64,000 bases of DNA from Pseudomonas mosselii (GCF_019823065.1 NZ_CP081966.1:1140001-1204000), one strand, 5' to 3'. Numbered from the stretch's first letter, positions 25,896 to 36,922 are shown. Notes: generated by a model not told the origin, from the letters alone. A program made the numbers and translations.

Positions 25896-28631
25896 ATGTT
25901 TGCGCCTTTGTTAAAAAAACTTTTTGGAAGCAAGAACGAGCGTGAAATCAAACGCATGCTCAAGACGGTGAGCACCGTCAATGCCTTCGAAGAGAAGATG
26001 GTGGCCCTCTCCGACGAGCAGCTGCGGGGCAAGACCGCAGAGTTCAAGGAACGCCTGGCCAAAGGCGAGACGCTCGACCAGCTGCTGCCCGAAGCCTTCG
26101 CCGTGGCCCGCGAGGCCGGCAAGCGCGTAATGGGCATGCGTCACTTCGATGTCCAGCTGATCGGCGGCATGACCTTGCACGAAGGCATGATCGCAGAAAT
26201 GCGCACCGGTGAAGGCAAGACCTTGGTCGGTACCCTGGCTGTGTACCTCAACGCGCTGTCTGGCAAGGGCGTGCACGTGGTCACCGTCAACGACTACCTG
26301 GCTCGCCGCGACGCCAACTGGATGCGTCCGCTGTACGAATTCCTCGGCCTCAACGTCGGCATCGTCTCGGCCTTCCAGCCGCCGGAAGAAAAGCGCGCCG
26401 CCTATGCCGCCGACATCACCTACGGCACCAACAACGAATTCGGTTTCGACTACCTGCGCGACAACATGGCGTTCAGCCAGGACGAGAAGTTCCAGCGTGA
26501 GCTGAACTTCGCCGTGATCGACGAAGTTGACTCGATCCTCATCGACGAAGCGCGCACCCCGCTGATCATCTCCGGCCAGGCCGAGGACAGCTCCAAGCTG
26601 TACATCGAGATCAACCGCCTGATCCCGCGCCTGACCCAGCACATCGAGGAAGTCGAAGGCCAGGTGACCCAAGAGGGCCACTACACCATCGACGAGAAGA
26701 GCCGTCAGGTCGAACTGAACGAGGCCGGCCACCAGTTCATCGAGGACATGCTGACCCAGTCCGGCCTGCTGGCCGAGGGCGAGAGCCTGTACTCGGCGCA
26801 CAACCTGAGCCTGCTGACCCACGTCTACGCCGGCCTGCGCGCGCATAAGCTGTTCCACCGCAACGTCGAGTACATCGTCCAGGAAGGCCAGATCCTCCTG
26901 ATCGACGAGCACACCGGCCGCACCATGCCGGGCCGCCGCCTGTCCGAAGGCCTGCACCAGGCCATCGAGGCCAAGGAAAACCTGAACATCCAGGCCGAGA
27001 GCCAGACCCTGGCCTCGACCACCTTCCAGAACTACTTCCGCCTCTACACCAAGCTGTCCGGCATGACCGGTACCGCCGACACCGAGGCATTCGAGTTCGC
27101 CCAGATCTACAACCTCAACGTGATGGTCATCCCACCGAACAAGCCGTTGGCCCGCAAGGACTTCAACGACCTGGTGTACCTGACCGCCGACGAGAAGTAC
27201 GCCGCGATCATCGCCGACATCAAGGAAAGCATGGCCCACGGCCGTCCGGTCCTGGTCGGTACCGCGACCATCGAAACCTCCGAGCACATGTCCAACCTGC
27301 TCAAGAAGGAAGGTATCGACCACAAGGTCCTGAACGCCAAGTACCACGAAAAAGAAGCCGAGATCATCGCGCAAGCCGGTGCTCCGGGTGCACTGACCAT
27401 CGCCACCAACATGGCCGGCCGTGGTACCGACATCCTGTTGGGCGGCAACTGGGAGGCCGAGGTGGCCGCCCTGGACAACCCGACCGCCGAACAGATCGCC
27501 CAGATCAAGGCCGACTGGCAGAAGCGTCACCAGCAGGTGCTGGAAGCCGGTGGCCTGCACGTGATCGCCTCTGAGCGCCACGAGTCGCGCCGTATCGACA
27601 ACCAGCTGCGTGGCCGTGCCGGCCGTCAGGGCGACGCCGGCTCCAGCCGTTTCTACCTGTCGCTGGAAGACAGCCTGATGCGCATCTTCGCCTCCGACCG
27701 GGTGAAGAACTTCATGAAGGCGCTGGGCATGCAGTCCGGTGAGGCCATCGAGCACCGCATGGTGACCAACGCCATCGAGAAGGCGCAGCGCAAGGTCGAA
27801 GGCCGCAACTTCGACATCCGCAAGCAGCTGCTCGAATACGACGACGTGGCCAACGAGCAGCGCAAGGTGATCTACCACATGCGCAACAGCCTGCTGGCCG
27901 CCGAGAACATCGGTGACACTATCGCCGAGTTCCGCCAGGAAGTGCTCGATGCCACCATCAGCCAGCATATTCCGCCGCAATCGCTGCCCGAGCAGTGGGA
28001 CGTGGCCGGCCTGGAAGCTTCGCTGGCCAGCGATTTCGCCATCAAGCTGCCGATCCAGCAGTGGCTCGACGAGGACGATCACCTCTACGAGGAGACCCTG
28101 CGCGAGCGGCTGATCAAGGAAATCACCGACGCCTACAACGAGAAGGAAGACCAGGCCGGCATCGACGCCCTGCGCACCTTCGAGAAGCAGATCCTGCTGC
28201 GCGTGCTGGACGACCTGTGGAAAGACCACCTGTCGACCATGGACCACCTGCGCCACGGTATCCACCTGCGCGGCTATGCGCAGAAGAACCCGAAGCAGGA
28301 GTACAAGCGCGAGTCGTTCACCTTGTTCCAGGAGCTGCTGGAGTCGATCAAGCGCGACACCATCCGCGTGCTCTCGCACGTCCAGGTACGCCGCGAAGAT
28401 CCGGCCGAGGAAGAGGCGCGCCTGCGCCGCGAGGCCGAGGAACTGGCCAGCCGCATGCAGTTCCAGCATGCCGCCGCGCCGGGCCTGGAAGGCGAGCAGC
28501 TGGCCGAGGAGGGCGCCGAAGTCGCCGTGGCCTCCGCGCCGGTTCGCAACGACATGAAGCTGGGCCGCAACGAGCCGTGCTGGTGTGGTTCGGGCAAGAA
28601 ATTCAAGCATTGCCATGGTCAGATCGAGTAA
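25896..28631 (+). CDS. secA: Preprotein translocase ATPase SecA
   Basis: A 911-residue motor ATPase driving protein export through SecYEG. Walker A is [11 protein letters not shown] near residue 105, Walker [14 protein letters not shown] near 209, and the second nucleotide-binding fold contains [16 protein letters not shown] near 505. The C-terminus has an acidic/basic linker followed by the zinc-binding tail [15 protein letters not shown], which binds SecB. The start [16 protein letters not shown] is the family N-terminus; the frame is open 28 codons further upstream but without family similarity. Confidence 0.98.
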   Translation: MFAPLLKKLFGSKNEREIKRMLKTVSTVNAFEEKMVALSDEQLRGKTAEFKERLAKGETLDQLLPEAFAVAREAGKRVMGMRHFDVQLIGGMTLHEGMIAEMRTGEGKTLVGTLAVYLNALSGKGVHVVTVNDYLARRDANWMRPLYEFLGLNVGIVSAFQPPEEKRAAYAADITYGTNNEFGFDYLRDNMAFSQDEKFQRELNFAVIDEVDSILIDEARTPLIISGQAEDSSKLYIEINRLIPRLTQHIEEVEGQVTQEGHYTIDEKSRQVELNEAGHQFIEDMLTQSGLLAEGESLYSAHNLSLLTHVYAGLRAHKLFHRNVEYIVQEGQILLIDEHTGRTMPGRRLSEGLHQAIEAKENLNIQAESQTLASTTFQNYFRLYTKLSGMTGTADTEAFEFAQIYNLNVMVIPPNKPLARKDFNDLVYLTADEKYAAIIADIKESMAHGRPVLVGTATIETSEHMSNLLKKEGIDHKVLNAKYHEKEAEIIAQAGAPGALTIATNMAGRGTDILLGGNWEAEVAALDNPTAEQIAQIKADWQKRHQQVLEAGGLHVIASERHESRRIDNQLRGRAGRQGDAGSSRFYLSLEDSLMRIFASDRVKNFMKALGMQSGEAIEHRMVTNAIEKAQRKVEGRNFDIRKQLLEYDDVANEQRKVIYHMRNSLLAAENIGDTIAEFRQEVLDATISQHIPPQSLPEQWDVAGLEASLASDFAIKLPIQQWLDEDDHLYEETLRERLIKEITDAYNEKEDQAGIDALRTFEKQILLRVLDDLWKDHLSTMDHLRHGIHLRGYAQKNPKQEYKRESFTLFQELLESIKRDTIRVLSHVQVRREDPAEEEARLRREAEELASRMQFQHAAAPGLEGEQLAEEGAEVAVASAPVRNDMKLGRNEPCWCGSGKKFKHCHGQIE

Positions 28632-28653
28632 TCGATCCTGCGTGACATCCGAG

Positions 28654-28673
28654 GGGCCGCGTTGCGGCCCTTT
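28654..28673 (+). terminator. GC-rich hairpin after secA
   Basis: GGGCCGC-GTT-GCGGCCC followed by TTT. The same hairpin with an almost identical flank (GCGGCCCTTTCGCG) recurs at 36923 after the MscS gene, so it may be a mobile repeat recruited as terminator. Confidence 0.65.
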
Positions 28674-28754
28674 CGCGACACAAGGCCGCTCCCACAGGTA
28701 CTGCGCTCGGCTAAAGAGCAGCGCAGTCTCTGTAGGAGCGGCCTTGTGTCGCGA
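28673..28754. repeat. REPIN: inverted pair of REP elements between secA and argJ
   Basis: TCGCGACACAAGGCCGCTCC (28673-28692) is repeated in inverted orientation at 28735-28754 (GGAGCGGCCTTGTGTCGCGA). Between them a second palindrome, ACTGCGCT...AGCGCAGT (28700-28727), extends the fold. This is the arrangement of Pseudomonas REP doublets. Confidence 0.85.
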
Positions 28755-28852
28755 TGGGCTGCGAAGCGGCCCCCGCTCTTCCCTCTGGTAACCGGCCGAC
28801 ATTAAGATCGGCCGACGTCGTCACATCCCTTGTTTTCCATAGGAGCGCTCTA

Positions 28853-30070
28853 ATGGCTGTTGGTCTTGGTCCCCTGCCCACCCTGCACCCGGTTCCCGGT
28901 TTCGAACTCGGTATCGCCTCGGCGGGCATCAAGCGCCCAGGGCGCAAGGATGTGGTGGTGATGCGCTGCGCCGAAGGCTCCAGCGTCGCCGGCGTGTTCA
29001 CCCTCAACGCCTTTTGCGCGGCCCCGGTGATCCTTTCCAAGCAGCGTGTGCAGGGTACCGTGCGTTACCTGCTGACCAACACCGGCAATGCCAACGCCGG
29101 CACGGGCGCACCGGGCCTGGCCGCCGCCGAGCGCACCTGCGCCAAGCTGGCGGAGCTTGCCGGTGTTCCTGCTGAGTCCGTGCTGCCGTTTTCCACCGGC
29201 GTGATCGGCGAGCCGCTGCCAGTCGAGAAGATCGAAGGCGCGCTGCAGGCCGCCCTGGACAACCTGTCGGAAAACCACTGGGCCGAAGCCGCCACTGGCA
29301 TCATGACCACCGACACCCTGCCCAAGGGCGCCAGCCGCCAGTTCCAGTACGACGGCAAGACCATCACCGTCACCGGCATCAGCAAGGGCGCGGGCATGAT
29401 CCGTCCGAACATGGCCACCATGCTCGGCTACATCGCCACCGACGCCAAGGTCGCCCCGGCGGTGCTCAAGGACCTGATACTCGACGGCGCCAACAAGTCG
29501 TTCAACCGCATCACCATCGACGGCGACACCTCGACCAACGACTGCTGCATGCTGATCGCCACCGGCAAGGCCGATGTGCCGGAAGTGACCGAGGCCAGCG
29601 GCGCACTGTTCGAGGCGCTGAAGAAGGCGGTGTTCGAGGTGTGCATGGAGGTGGCCCAGGCCATTGTCCGCGACGGCGAAGGCGCTACCAAGTTTGTCAC
29701 CGTGCAGGTCAACGGCGGTGGCAATCACCAGGAGTGCCTGGACGTCGGCTACGCCGTGGCCCACTCGCCGCTGATCAAGACCGCGCTGTTCGCCTCCGAT
29801 CCCAACTGGGGCCGTATCCTCGCCGCGGTCGGTCGTGCCGGCGTGCCGGCGCTGGATGTGAGCCTGATCGATGTGTACCTGGACAGCGTCTGCATCGCCA
29901 GCCAGGGCGGGCGCAGCCCGAGCTACACCGAGGACCAGGGCGCCAAGGTGATGGCCCAGGAGGAAATCACCATCCGCATCGAACTGGGCCGTGGCCAGTG
30001 CAGTGAAACAATCTGGACCACCGACCTGTCCCACGAGTACGTGAAGATCAACGCCGAATACCGCACCTGA
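28853..30070 (+). CDS. argJ: Bifunctional ornithine acetyltransferase / N-acetylglutamate synthase
   Basis: A 405-residue Ntn-fold enzyme of arginine synthesis that transfers acetyl from N-acetylornithine to glutamate. The self-cleavage motif MATMLGY is at residues 187-193, with cleavage expected between Ala188 and the nucleophile Thr189. TTDTLPK near 152 and the C-terminal SDPNWGRIL and EYRT end are family marks. The upstream open frame begins inside the REP region and was rejected; the ATG follows ATAGGAGCGCTCTA. Two direct copies of CGGCCGAC (28793 and 28809) lie in its leader. Confidence 0.96.
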   Translation: MAVGLGPLPTLHPVPGFELGIASAGIKRPGRKDVVVMRCAEGSSVAGVFTLNAFCAAPVILSKQRVQGTVRYLLTNTGNANAGTGAPGLAAAERTCAKLAELAGVPAESVLPFSTGVIGEPLPVEKIEGALQAALDNLSENHWAEAATGIMTTDTLPKGASRQFQYDGKTITVTGISKGAGMIRPNMATMLGYIATDAKVAPAVLKDLILDGANKSFNRITIDGDTSTNDCCMLIATGKADVPEVTEASGALFEALKKAVFEVCMEVAQAIVRDGEGATKFVTVQVNGGGNHQECLDVGYAVAHSPLIKTALFASDPNWGRILAAVGRAGVPALDVSLIDVYLDSVCIASQGGRSPSYTEDQGAKVMAQEEITIRIELGRGQCSETIWTTDLSHEYVKINAEYRT

Positions 30071-30077
30071 TCCATCA

Positions 30078-30127
30078 CGGGGCAAGCCCGGTCCCACGCA
30101 GACTGTCGTGGGAGCGGGCTTGCCCCG
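30078..30127. repeat. REP inverted pair after argJ
   Basis: CGGGGCAAGCCCGGTCCCACG (30078-30098) is inverted at 30107-30127 with one mismatch and an 8-base loop. The sequence is of the common pseudomonad GGGCAAGCCCGCTCCCAC type and may also terminate argJ transcripts. Confidence 0.8.
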
Positions 30128-30164
30128 CGATTACTGCATACTGTCCGCAACATGGAGCCGAACC

Positions 30165-30797
30165 ATGAGCTATCACCTGATCATCGGCGACAAGCTGTAT
30201 TCCTCCTGGTCGCTGCGCGGCGCCCTGGCCCTCGAGCTGGCCGGCGTCCCCTACGAAGAAACCCTGGTCAAGCTCAACCAGCCTGACACCCGCCAGCGCC
30301 TGCTGGCCTTCTCGGCCACCGCCAAGGTGCCGTTGCTGCAAAGCGAGCATGGCGTCATCGCCGACTCCCTGGCCATCGCCGAATACCTCAACGAACGCCA
30401 CCCCGAGGCCCGCCTGTGGCCCGAGGACGTTGCCGCCCGCGCCCAGGCCCGTTCGGCCTGCGCGCAGATGCACAGCGGCTTCTTCGCCCTGCGCGGTGCC
30501 ATGCCATTCGACCTGTCCCGTGACGAAGCACTGGCCGAGATGCCGTTGGACGTGCAGGTCGATATCGACCGCATCGTCGCCCTGTGGAGCGAATGCCGCT
30601 TGGTGGCCAAGGAAAACGGCCCGTTCCTGTTCGGCCGCCCGAGCTTGGCCGACGCCTTCTTCGCCCCTGTGGCCGTGCGCTTGCGCACCTACCGTGTCGC
30701 GGTGCCGGCCGAAGCGGCTGCCTACATCGAGACCATTTATCAATGGCCAGCCTTCCAGGCCTGGCAAAAAGCTGGCCTGGCGGAGCGTGAAGGGTGA
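30165..30797 (+). CDS. Glutathione S-transferase family protein
   Basis: A 210-residue cytosolic GST-fold protein. The thioredoxin-like N-terminal domain (1-80) carries SSWSLRGALALE, where the first Ser residues occupy the position of the GST catalytic Ser/Tyr, and KVPLLQSEHGVIADSLAIAEYL, the cis-Pro and glutathione-contact SerSer/AspSer motif. An all-helical C-terminal domain follows. The substrate is not known. GGAG precedes the ATG. The stop overlaps the Nudix gene start by four bases (GTGA). Confidence 0.9.
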   Translation: MSYHLIIGDKLYSSWSLRGALALELAGVPYEETLVKLNQPDTRQRLLAFSATAKVPLLQSEHGVIADSLAIAEYLNERHPEARLWPEDVAARAQARSACAQMHSGFFALRGAMPFDLSRDEALAEMPLDVQVDIDRIVALWSECRLVAKENGPFLFGRPSLADAFFAPVAVRLRTYRVAVPAEAAAYIETIYQWPAFQAWQKAGLAEREG

Positions 30798-31738
30798 AAC
30801 GGATTCATGTAGTCGCAGCGGTCATTCGTGGTGCCGACGGGCGGATCCTGATCGCCCGCCGCGCCGATACCCAGCACCAGGGCGGCCTGTGGGAGTTCCC
30901 CGGCGGCAAGCTGGAGGAGGGCGAGGGCGTCGAGGCGGCGCTGGCCCGCGAGCTGCGCGAGGAGCTGGGGATCGAGGTCGCGGCTTCGCGGCCGTTGATC
31001 AAGGTCAGCCACGACTATCCGGACAAACAGGTGCTGCTGGATGTGCGTGAAGTGCACGCCTTTACTGGTGAGCCCCACGGCGCCGAAGGCCAGCCCCTGG
31101 CCTGGGTGGCGCCGCGTGACCTTGGTCAGTATGAGTTCCCCGAGGCCAACAAGCCGATCGTCGCCGCGGCGCGCCTGCCCGACCAGTATCTGATCACCCC
31201 TGACGGTCTGGAAGTGCCGGAGCTGCTCAAGGGCATCCAGAAGGCCGTGGCCAGCGGCATCAGGCTGATCCAGCTGCGCGCGCCGGACATGTACGACCCC
31301 AAGTACCGCGATGTAGCGGTGGATGCGGTCGGCCTGTGCGCGGGCAAGGCCCAATTGATGCTCAAGGGGCCGCTGGAGTGGCTGGGCGACTTCCCGTCGG
31401 CCGGCTGGCACCTGACCGCCGCGCAGTTACGCAAGTACGCGGCCAAGGGGCGGCCATTCCCGAAGGAGCGCTGGCTGGCGGCGTCCTGCCACAGTGCCGA
31501 GGAACTGGCGCTGGCCGAGCAGATGGGGGTGGACTTTGTCACCTTGTCGCCGGTGCAGGCGACCCAGACCCATCCCGAGGCGGTGCCGTTGGGGTGGGAT
31601 GAAGCGCAGCGATTGATCGGCGGGATCAGCCATCCGGTGTTTCTGCTGGGCGGGGTCGGGCCGGGTGAACGGGAGCGGGCGTGGGAGGTTGGAGCGCAGG
31701 GTGTGGCGGGGATCCGGGCGTTTTGGCCTGAGGTCTGA
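30794..31738 (+). CDS. Nudix hydrolase fused to thiamine-phosphate-synthase-like domain
   Basis: A 314-residue two-domain protein. Residues 1-130 form a MutT-type Nudix domain with the complete box GGKLEEGEGVEAALARELREELG (residues 37 to 59, given here as G-x5-E-x7-RELREELG) expected to hydrolyse oxidised nucleotides such as 8-oxo-dGTP. Residues about 140-314 resemble ThiE (TIM barrel; IRLIQLRAPDM, SCHSAEELALAEQ, PVFLLGGVGPGE), but thiamine synthesis by such fusions has not been shown. GTG start coupled to the GST gene. The same fusion is common in gamma-proteobacteria next to secA/argJ. Confidence 0.9.
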   Translation: MKRIHVVAAVIRGADGRILIARRADTQHQGGLWEFPGGKLEEGEGVEAALARELREELGIEVAASRPLIKVSHDYPDKQVLLDVREVHAFTGEPHGAEGQPLAWVAPRDLGQYEFPEANKPIVAAARLPDQYLITPDGLEVPELLKGIQKAVASGIRLIQLRAPDMYDPKYRDVAVDAVGLCAGKAQLMLKGPLEWLGDFPSAGWHLTAAQLRKYAAKGRPFPKERWLAASCHSAEELALAEQMGVDFVTLSPVQATQTHPEAVPLGWDEAQRLIGGISHPVFLLGGVGPGERERAWEVGAQGVAGIRAFWPEV

Positions 31739-31744
31739 GTAATT

Positions 31745-31763
31745 GGGGCTGCGCAGCAGCCCC
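31745..31763. terminator. Hairpin between convergent genes
   Basis: GGGGCTGC-GCA-GCAGCCCC, an 8-bp stem between the Nudix gene and the adenosyltransferase gene; no T run on either side, so termination strength is uncertain. Confidence 0.5.
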
Positions 31764-31770
31764 AGCAATC

Positions 31771-32337
31771 TCAGGCTCCAGGTTTAGGCGCAGGCTGCCA
31801 CAATACCTCTGCAACTCCCTGGCGCCGCCCAATGATCCGGGCCGCGACGAACAACAGGTCCGATACCCGGTTGATATAGGCCAGCCCCACCCCCTCCAGC
31901 GGTTCCAGCGCATTCAGTTGCTGGCAACGCCGTTCCGCCGCCCGCGCCGCACTGCGGCAGACATGGGCCTGGGCCACCAGCATCGAGCCCCCAGGCAGGA
32001 TGAAGTTTTTCAGCGGCCCCAACTCTTCGTTCCAGCGGTCGATGGCCGCCTCCAGGCGCTCCACCTCGGCAATGTTCAACGCCTGGTAGCTGGGCATTGC
32101 CAGTTCCCCACCCAGATCGAACAAACGGTGCTGACAAGGCGCCAGTACCTCGATCAGCTCGCCAAGACCGGCCTCGGCCAGCCCGGCCAGCAGCACGCCC
32201 AACTGGCTGTTGAGGCTGTCTACCTCGCCGATCGCCTCAATCCGCGGATGGTCCTTGGGCACCCGGCGTCCGTCGCCCAGGCCGGTTTCGCCTTTGTCGC
32301 CGGTGCGGGTGTAGATCTTCGACAGGCGGTAGCCCAT
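31771..32337 (-). CDS. PduO-type cob(I)alamin adenosyltransferase
   Basis: A 188-residue helical-bundle enzyme that adenosylates the cobalt of corrinoids to give coenzyme B12. The ATP-binding N-terminus KIYTRTGDKGETGLGDG is at residue 7, and CRSAARAAERR near residue 127 and NRVSDLLFVAAR near 155 complete the family pattern. It starts one base after the sensor kinase stop codon, so it is the third gene of a panE-kinase-adenosyltransferase operon. Why a B12 enzyme is coupled to this kinase is not evident. Confidence 0.92.
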   Translation of the reverse strand: MGYRLSKIYTRTGDKGETGLGDGRRVPKDHPRIEAIGEVDSLNSQLGVLLAGLAEAGLGELIEVLAPCQHRLFDLGGELAMPSYQALNIAEVERLEAAIDRWNEELGPLKNFILPGGSMLVAQAHVCRSAARAAERRCQQLNALEPLEGVGLAYINRVSDLLFVAARIIGRRQGVAEVLWQPAPKPGA

Positions 32338-32338
32338 G

Positions 32339-34366
32339 TCATGTCTCCGTCTTGGTGGTGGTCGGCTGGGCCGGGTTCAGAGGTAGGCGCAGAGTGAAGC
32401 AGGTGCCCTGGCCGGGAGTGGACTGCACCTCCATCTGCCCTTTGTGGTTGTTGGTGATGATGAAGTACGACACCGACAGGCCCAGGCCGGTGCCCTGGCC
32501 GATTTCCTTGGTGGTGAAGAACGGCTCGAAGGTGCGCTTGCGCACCGTCTCGGGCATGCCGATGCCATTGTCTTCGACCTGGATCTCCGCCCACGGCGGG
32601 TTGAGCCGCGTGCGCAGGGTGATACGCCCCGGCTCGCTGGGCTGTGGGCGCTGGTGGATGGCCTGGGCGGCATTCTTCAGCAGGTTGAGCAGCACTTGTT
32701 CCAGTTCGTTGGCGGTGCAGGGCACCGGGCCCAGTTGCGGGTCGAACTGGCGGACGATGGCCTGGCCCTTGAAGTCGAATCCGATGGCCAAGTCGAAGTC
32801 GTTGCCGGCGATCTCCACGGCCTGGTCGATCAGCGCCGGCAACTCGCAAGGCGCCAGCTGGCGGTTGCTGCGGCGGCTGAAGCTGAGCATGTGGGTGACG
32901 ATCTTGGCCGCCCGGGCGCCGGCCTGCTGGATGCCGTCGAGCAGTTGCGGCACTTCGCGGCTCTCCAGGTAACGGTTGACGGCCGTCAGGTCGATGCCCA
33001 GTTCGCCGGCCTGCTCCTGGTTGCGCGGCAGGTCTGGCGACAGGCGTCGGCGGATGTTCTGCACATTGTGCAGGATCGCGCCCAGTGGGTTATTGATCTC
33101 GTGGGCCATGCCTGCGGCCAGGCCGCCGACCGAGAGCATCTTTTCCGACTGAACCATCATTTCTTCCAGGGACAGGCGCTGGGTGATGTCGTCGATGCGG
33201 ATCACCACGCCGCGTCCGGCGCCGCCCATCAGTGGGTAGAAGGTCAGGGCGTAGTGGCGCAGGTCCTCGCCCTTTGGCCAGGTAACCCGCTCGATCTTGG
33301 CCACCCGGTACTTCTCCACGCTCTCCTTGAGCTGCGGCAGGAAGGGCTTGAGCGGCTCGAAGGCGAGGAACACCGGCTGGTTCAGCGCCTCGTCCAGCGG
33401 CGTGCCGGAGAGCACCGTGGCCTCGTGGTTCCACTGGGTGACGTAGAGCTGCTCGTCGAGGGCGATCAGTGCCGAGGGCATGGAGTCGATGATGCTGTTC
33501 AGGTAGTTCTGAAAGCCCGTGAGCTTCTTCTCGATCTTGCTGCGCACCTGGACTTCCAGCTCCAGCTTGCGGTTGGTGTGGCGGGTTTCCTCGGCCAGAC
33601 CCTGGGCCTGGTCGTAGGCGTCCTGGAACTCGTCGCGGGTGCGCTTGAGCTGCTGCTCGCGGGCCTCGATGCGCGAGAGCATGGTGTTGAACGCCTCCGC
33701 CAGGCTGCCGATCTCGTCGTCGTTGCCGCGCTGGGCGCGCAGGGCGTAGCTCTCCTCGCGGGTAACCTGGCGGGTCAGCTCTTCGAGGCGATTGATCGGC
33801 AGGGTGATCAGGCGCTTGATCTGCCGGGCGATGACCAGCCACAGCAGTATGCTGAACACCAGGATGGCCAGGCTGGCCGATAGCGTGCCGGTGTAGAACG
33901 CGGTGGGCAACTCGCTGCTGGCCACCAGCAGCAGATGCGCGGGTGGGGCGGCGCTGCGCGGCAGGCGGATCAGCTGGGTGCTGCGAAACTCCATGAGGCG
34001 CCAGCCGTCGATGTTGCGGTAGCGCTTGGGCAGGGTTAGCGGGTCGCCGTGCTGCAGCTGGGCCAGCATCTGCCCGTCACCGCCATAGATCGCGGCGGCG
34101 CGTAGCGGCGAATAGCTGTCGAGCTCCTTGAGCAGCGCCGTGGCGTTCTCTGCCGAATCGCCGGCGCGCGCGGACATCTGCGGGTTGGAGACCAGCTTGC
34201 CGATGGTCTGCAGGGCCTGGGGCGCCATGCTTTCCTGGGTGATCCAATAGGCGGCGCTGATGAAGGCGAGGTTGGCCACCAACAGGATGGTCACCAGCAG
34301 CACCAGCAGGGCCGCCAGCAATTTCTGCCCGACCGGGAGGTTTTCCAGGCGTTGACGCAGGGTCAT
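32339..34366 (-). CDS. Sensor histidine kinase (HAMP-PAS-HisKA-HATPase)
   Basis: A 675-residue inner-membrane two-component kinase. Two transmembrane helices (about 17-40 and 160-182) flank a periplasmic sensor segment of about 120 residues. HAMP (about 183-236), a coiled coil (235-285), a PAS domain (about 288-400), the phosphoacceptor motif GMAHEINNP with His422, and an ATPase domain with NLLKNAAQA, DNGIGMP and GTGLGLS follow. All catalytic boxes look intact. No response regulator gene lies next to it in the window. It is 36 bp downstream of the panE-like gene and is followed after one base by the adenosyltransferase gene. Confidence 0.93.
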   Translation of the reverse strand: MTLRQRLENLPVGQKLLAALLVLLVTILLVANLAFISAAYWITQESMAPQALQTIGKLVSNPQMSARAGDSAENATALLKELDSYSPLRAAAIYGGDGQMLAQLQHGDPLTLPKRYRNIDGWRLMEFRSTQLIRLPRSAAPPAHLLLVASSELPTAFYTGTLSASLAILVFSILLWLVIARQIKRLITLPINRLEELTRQVTREESYALRAQRGNDDEIGSLAEAFNTMLSRIEAREQQLKRTRDEFQDAYDQAQGLAEETRHTNRKLELEVQVRSKIEKKLTGFQNYLNSIIDSMPSALIALDEQLYVTQWNHEATVLSGTPLDEALNQPVFLAFEPLKPFLPQLKESVEKYRVAKIERVTWPKGEDLRHYALTFYPLMGGAGRGVVIRIDDITQRLSLEEMMVQSEKMLSVGGLAAGMAHEINNPLGAILHNVQNIRRRLSPDLPRNQEQAGELGIDLTAVNRYLESREVPQLLDGIQQAGARAAKIVTHMLSFSRRSNRQLAPCELPALIDQAVEIAGNDFDLAIGFDFKGQAIVRQFDPQLGPVPCTANELEQVLLNLLKNAAQAIHQRPQPSEPGRITLRTRLNPPWAEIQVEDNGIGMPETVRKRTFEPFFTTKEIGQGTGLGLSVSYFIITNNHKGQMEVQSTPGQGTCFTLRLPLNPAQPTTTKTET

Positions 34367-34402
34367 GGGTGAGGAGGTGTCCTGTCCTGTGGATGAATGC
34401 CG

Positions 34403-35362
<960 letters not shown>

Positions 35363-35372
35363 TCAAACCCGA

Positions 35373-35406
35373 CGCGCTCCATCTTCAAGCCGAGCGCGCT
35401 TTTTTT
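35373..35406 (+). terminator. Terminator-like hairpin in the yajQ leader
   Basis: CGCGCTC (35373-35379) pairs with GAGCGCG (35392-35398) across a 12-base loop and is followed at 35400-35406 by seven T. It lies downstream of the candidate -10 and directly before the ribosome site CTGGAG, so it could attenuate yajQ transcription. Confidence 0.6.
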
Positions 35407-35419
35407 CTGGAGATCATCC

Positions 35420-35905
35420 ATGCCTTCGTTCGACGTGGTATCGGAACTGGACAAGCACGAAGTGCAGAACGCCGTCGACAACGCCATCAAGGACCTCGAC
35501 CGCCGTTACGACCTCAAGGGCAAGGGCACCTTCGAGTTCAAGGACAAGGAACAGACCGTGCTGCTGACCGCCGAGGAGGAGTTCCAGCTCGAGGCGATGC
35601 TGGAAATCCTGCGCCTGGCGCTGGTCAAGCGCAAGATCGACGTCAAATGCCTGGAAACCAAGGATCCCTACGCATCCGGTAAGGAAAAGAAGCAGGAAGC
35701 CAAGTTCCGCGAAGGCATCGACAAGGACCTGGCCAAGAAGATCGTCGCCACCATCAAGGACGGCAAGCTCAAGGTCCAGGCTGCCATCCAGGGCGAGCAG
35801 GTGCGCGTGACCGGCAAGAAGCGTGACGACCTGCAGGAAGCCATCGCCCTGCTGCGCACCAAGGAATTCGACATGCCGCTGCAGTTCAACAACTTCCGCG
35901 ACTGA
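35420..35905 (+). CDS. yajQ: YajQ family nucleotide-binding protein (UPF0234)
   Basis: A 161-residue protein of two RNP-like (ferredoxin-fold) halves. N-terminal [22 protein letters not shown] is characteristic, and the C-terminus ends [12 protein letters not shown] as in the family. In Xanthomonas and P. aeruginosa YajQ homologues bind cyclic di-GMP and modulate gene expression with a LysR partner; an RNA-related role has also been proposed. Which applies here is not known. The ribosome site CTGGAG follows a terminator-like hairpin. Confidence 0.95.
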   Translation: MPSFDVVSELDKHEVQNAVDNAIKDLDRRYDLKGKGTFEFKDKEQTVLLTAEEEFQLEAMLEILRLALVKRKIDVKCLETKDPYASGKEKKQEAKFREGIDKDLAKKIVATIKDGKLKVQAAIQGEQVRVTGKKRDDLQEAIALLRTKEFDMPLQFNNFRD

Positions 35906-36017
35906 TCCGCGGCGGCCCGGAACCTTGATGGCGCAGTGATGTCCATCGGGGTCCGGGCCGCTTGCTTTGCGTTGCCCGCCTCATCGTGTACTTGCCGTTC
36001 GGCATCAGGAGATAAAC

Positions 36018-36854
36018 ATGGATTTGAACGCTGAAGTCGATCAGCTGGTCCGTCAATCGCAAACCTGGCTCCCCTTGATCATGGAGTACGGCAGCCGCCT
36101 GTTGCTGGCGCTGCTGACCCTGGCCATCGGCTGGTGGATCATCAACAAGGTCAGCGCCCGCCTGGGCAAGCTGGTCGGCCTGCGCGCCGACGCGGCGCTG
36201 CAGGGCTTCATCAGCACCCTGGCCAACATCGTGCTGAAGGTGCTGCTGATGGTCAGCGTGGCCTCGATGATCGGCATCGAGACCACCTCGTTCGTCGCCG
36301 CCATCGGTGCCGCGGGCCTGGCCATCGGTCTGGCCCTGCAGGGCAGCCTTGCGAACTTCGCCGGCGGCGTGCTGATCCTGATGTTCCGCCCGTTTCGCAT
36401 CGGTGACTGGATCGAGGCGCAAGGTGTCGCGGGCACCGTGGACAGCATCCAGATCTTCCACACCGTGCTGCGCACTGGCGACAACAAGACCGTGATCATG
36501 CCCAACGGCAGCCTGTCCAACGGCATCATTACCAACACCAACCGCCAGCCGACCCGTAAGGTGGTGTTCGACGTGGGCGTGGACTACGACGCCGACCTGC
36601 AGAAGGCGCGCAATGTACTGCTGGAGCTGGCCCAGGATCCGCGCGTGCTGCAGGATCCAGCGCCGCAGGCGGTGATCTCGACCCTGGGTGACAGCTCGAT
36701 CACCGTGTCGCTGCGTATCTGGACCAAGACGGCCGACTACTGGGACGTGATGTTCATGCTCAACGAGCATGCCCGCGACCGTCTCAAGGCCGAAGGCATC
36801 GACATTCCGTTTCCGCAGCGGGTGATCCGTGTAGTGCAGGAGACTGTGGCGTAA
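36018..36854 (+). CDS. Small-conductance mechanosensitive channel (MscS family)
   Basis: A 278-residue inner-membrane channel that opens under osmotic downshock. Three transmembrane helices are seen (about 24-42, 62-82 and 88-120). The pore helix shows the Gly/Ala packing pattern AAIGAAGLAIGLALQGSLANFAGG, followed by the beta domain (FRIGDWIEAQGVAGTVDSIQ) and the cytoplasmic vestibule domain. Length and order are those of E. coli MscS. The ATG at 36018 follows AGGAGATAAAC; the longer reading from 35967 has no ribosome site. Confidence 0.95.
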   Translation: MDLNAEVDQLVRQSQTWLPLIMEYGSRLLLALLTLAIGWWIINKVSARLGKLVGLRADAALQGFISTLANIVLKVLLMVSVASMIGIETTSFVAAIGAAGLAIGLALQGSLANFAGGVLILMFRPFRIGDWIEAQGVAGTVDSIQIFHTVLRTGDNKTVIMPNGSLSNGIITNTNRQPTRKVVFDVGVDYDADLQKARNVLLELAQDPRVLQDPAPQAVISTLGDSSITVSLRIWTKTADYWDVMFMLNEHARDRLKAEGIDIPFPQRVIRVVQETVA

Positions 36855-36922
36855 CACAAGCGCCTGCGAAATCGGGGCCGCAAGGCGGCTCCGACGATCT
36901 TTGCCTATCCGCTGAAATCCTG

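Noticed and set aside
25911..28802. 963-codon minus-strand open frame opposite secA
   Set aside because: High-GC codon bias leaves long stop-free antisense frames; the translation is Val/Gly/Asp/His-rich shadow sequence and secA on the plus strand is unmistakable.
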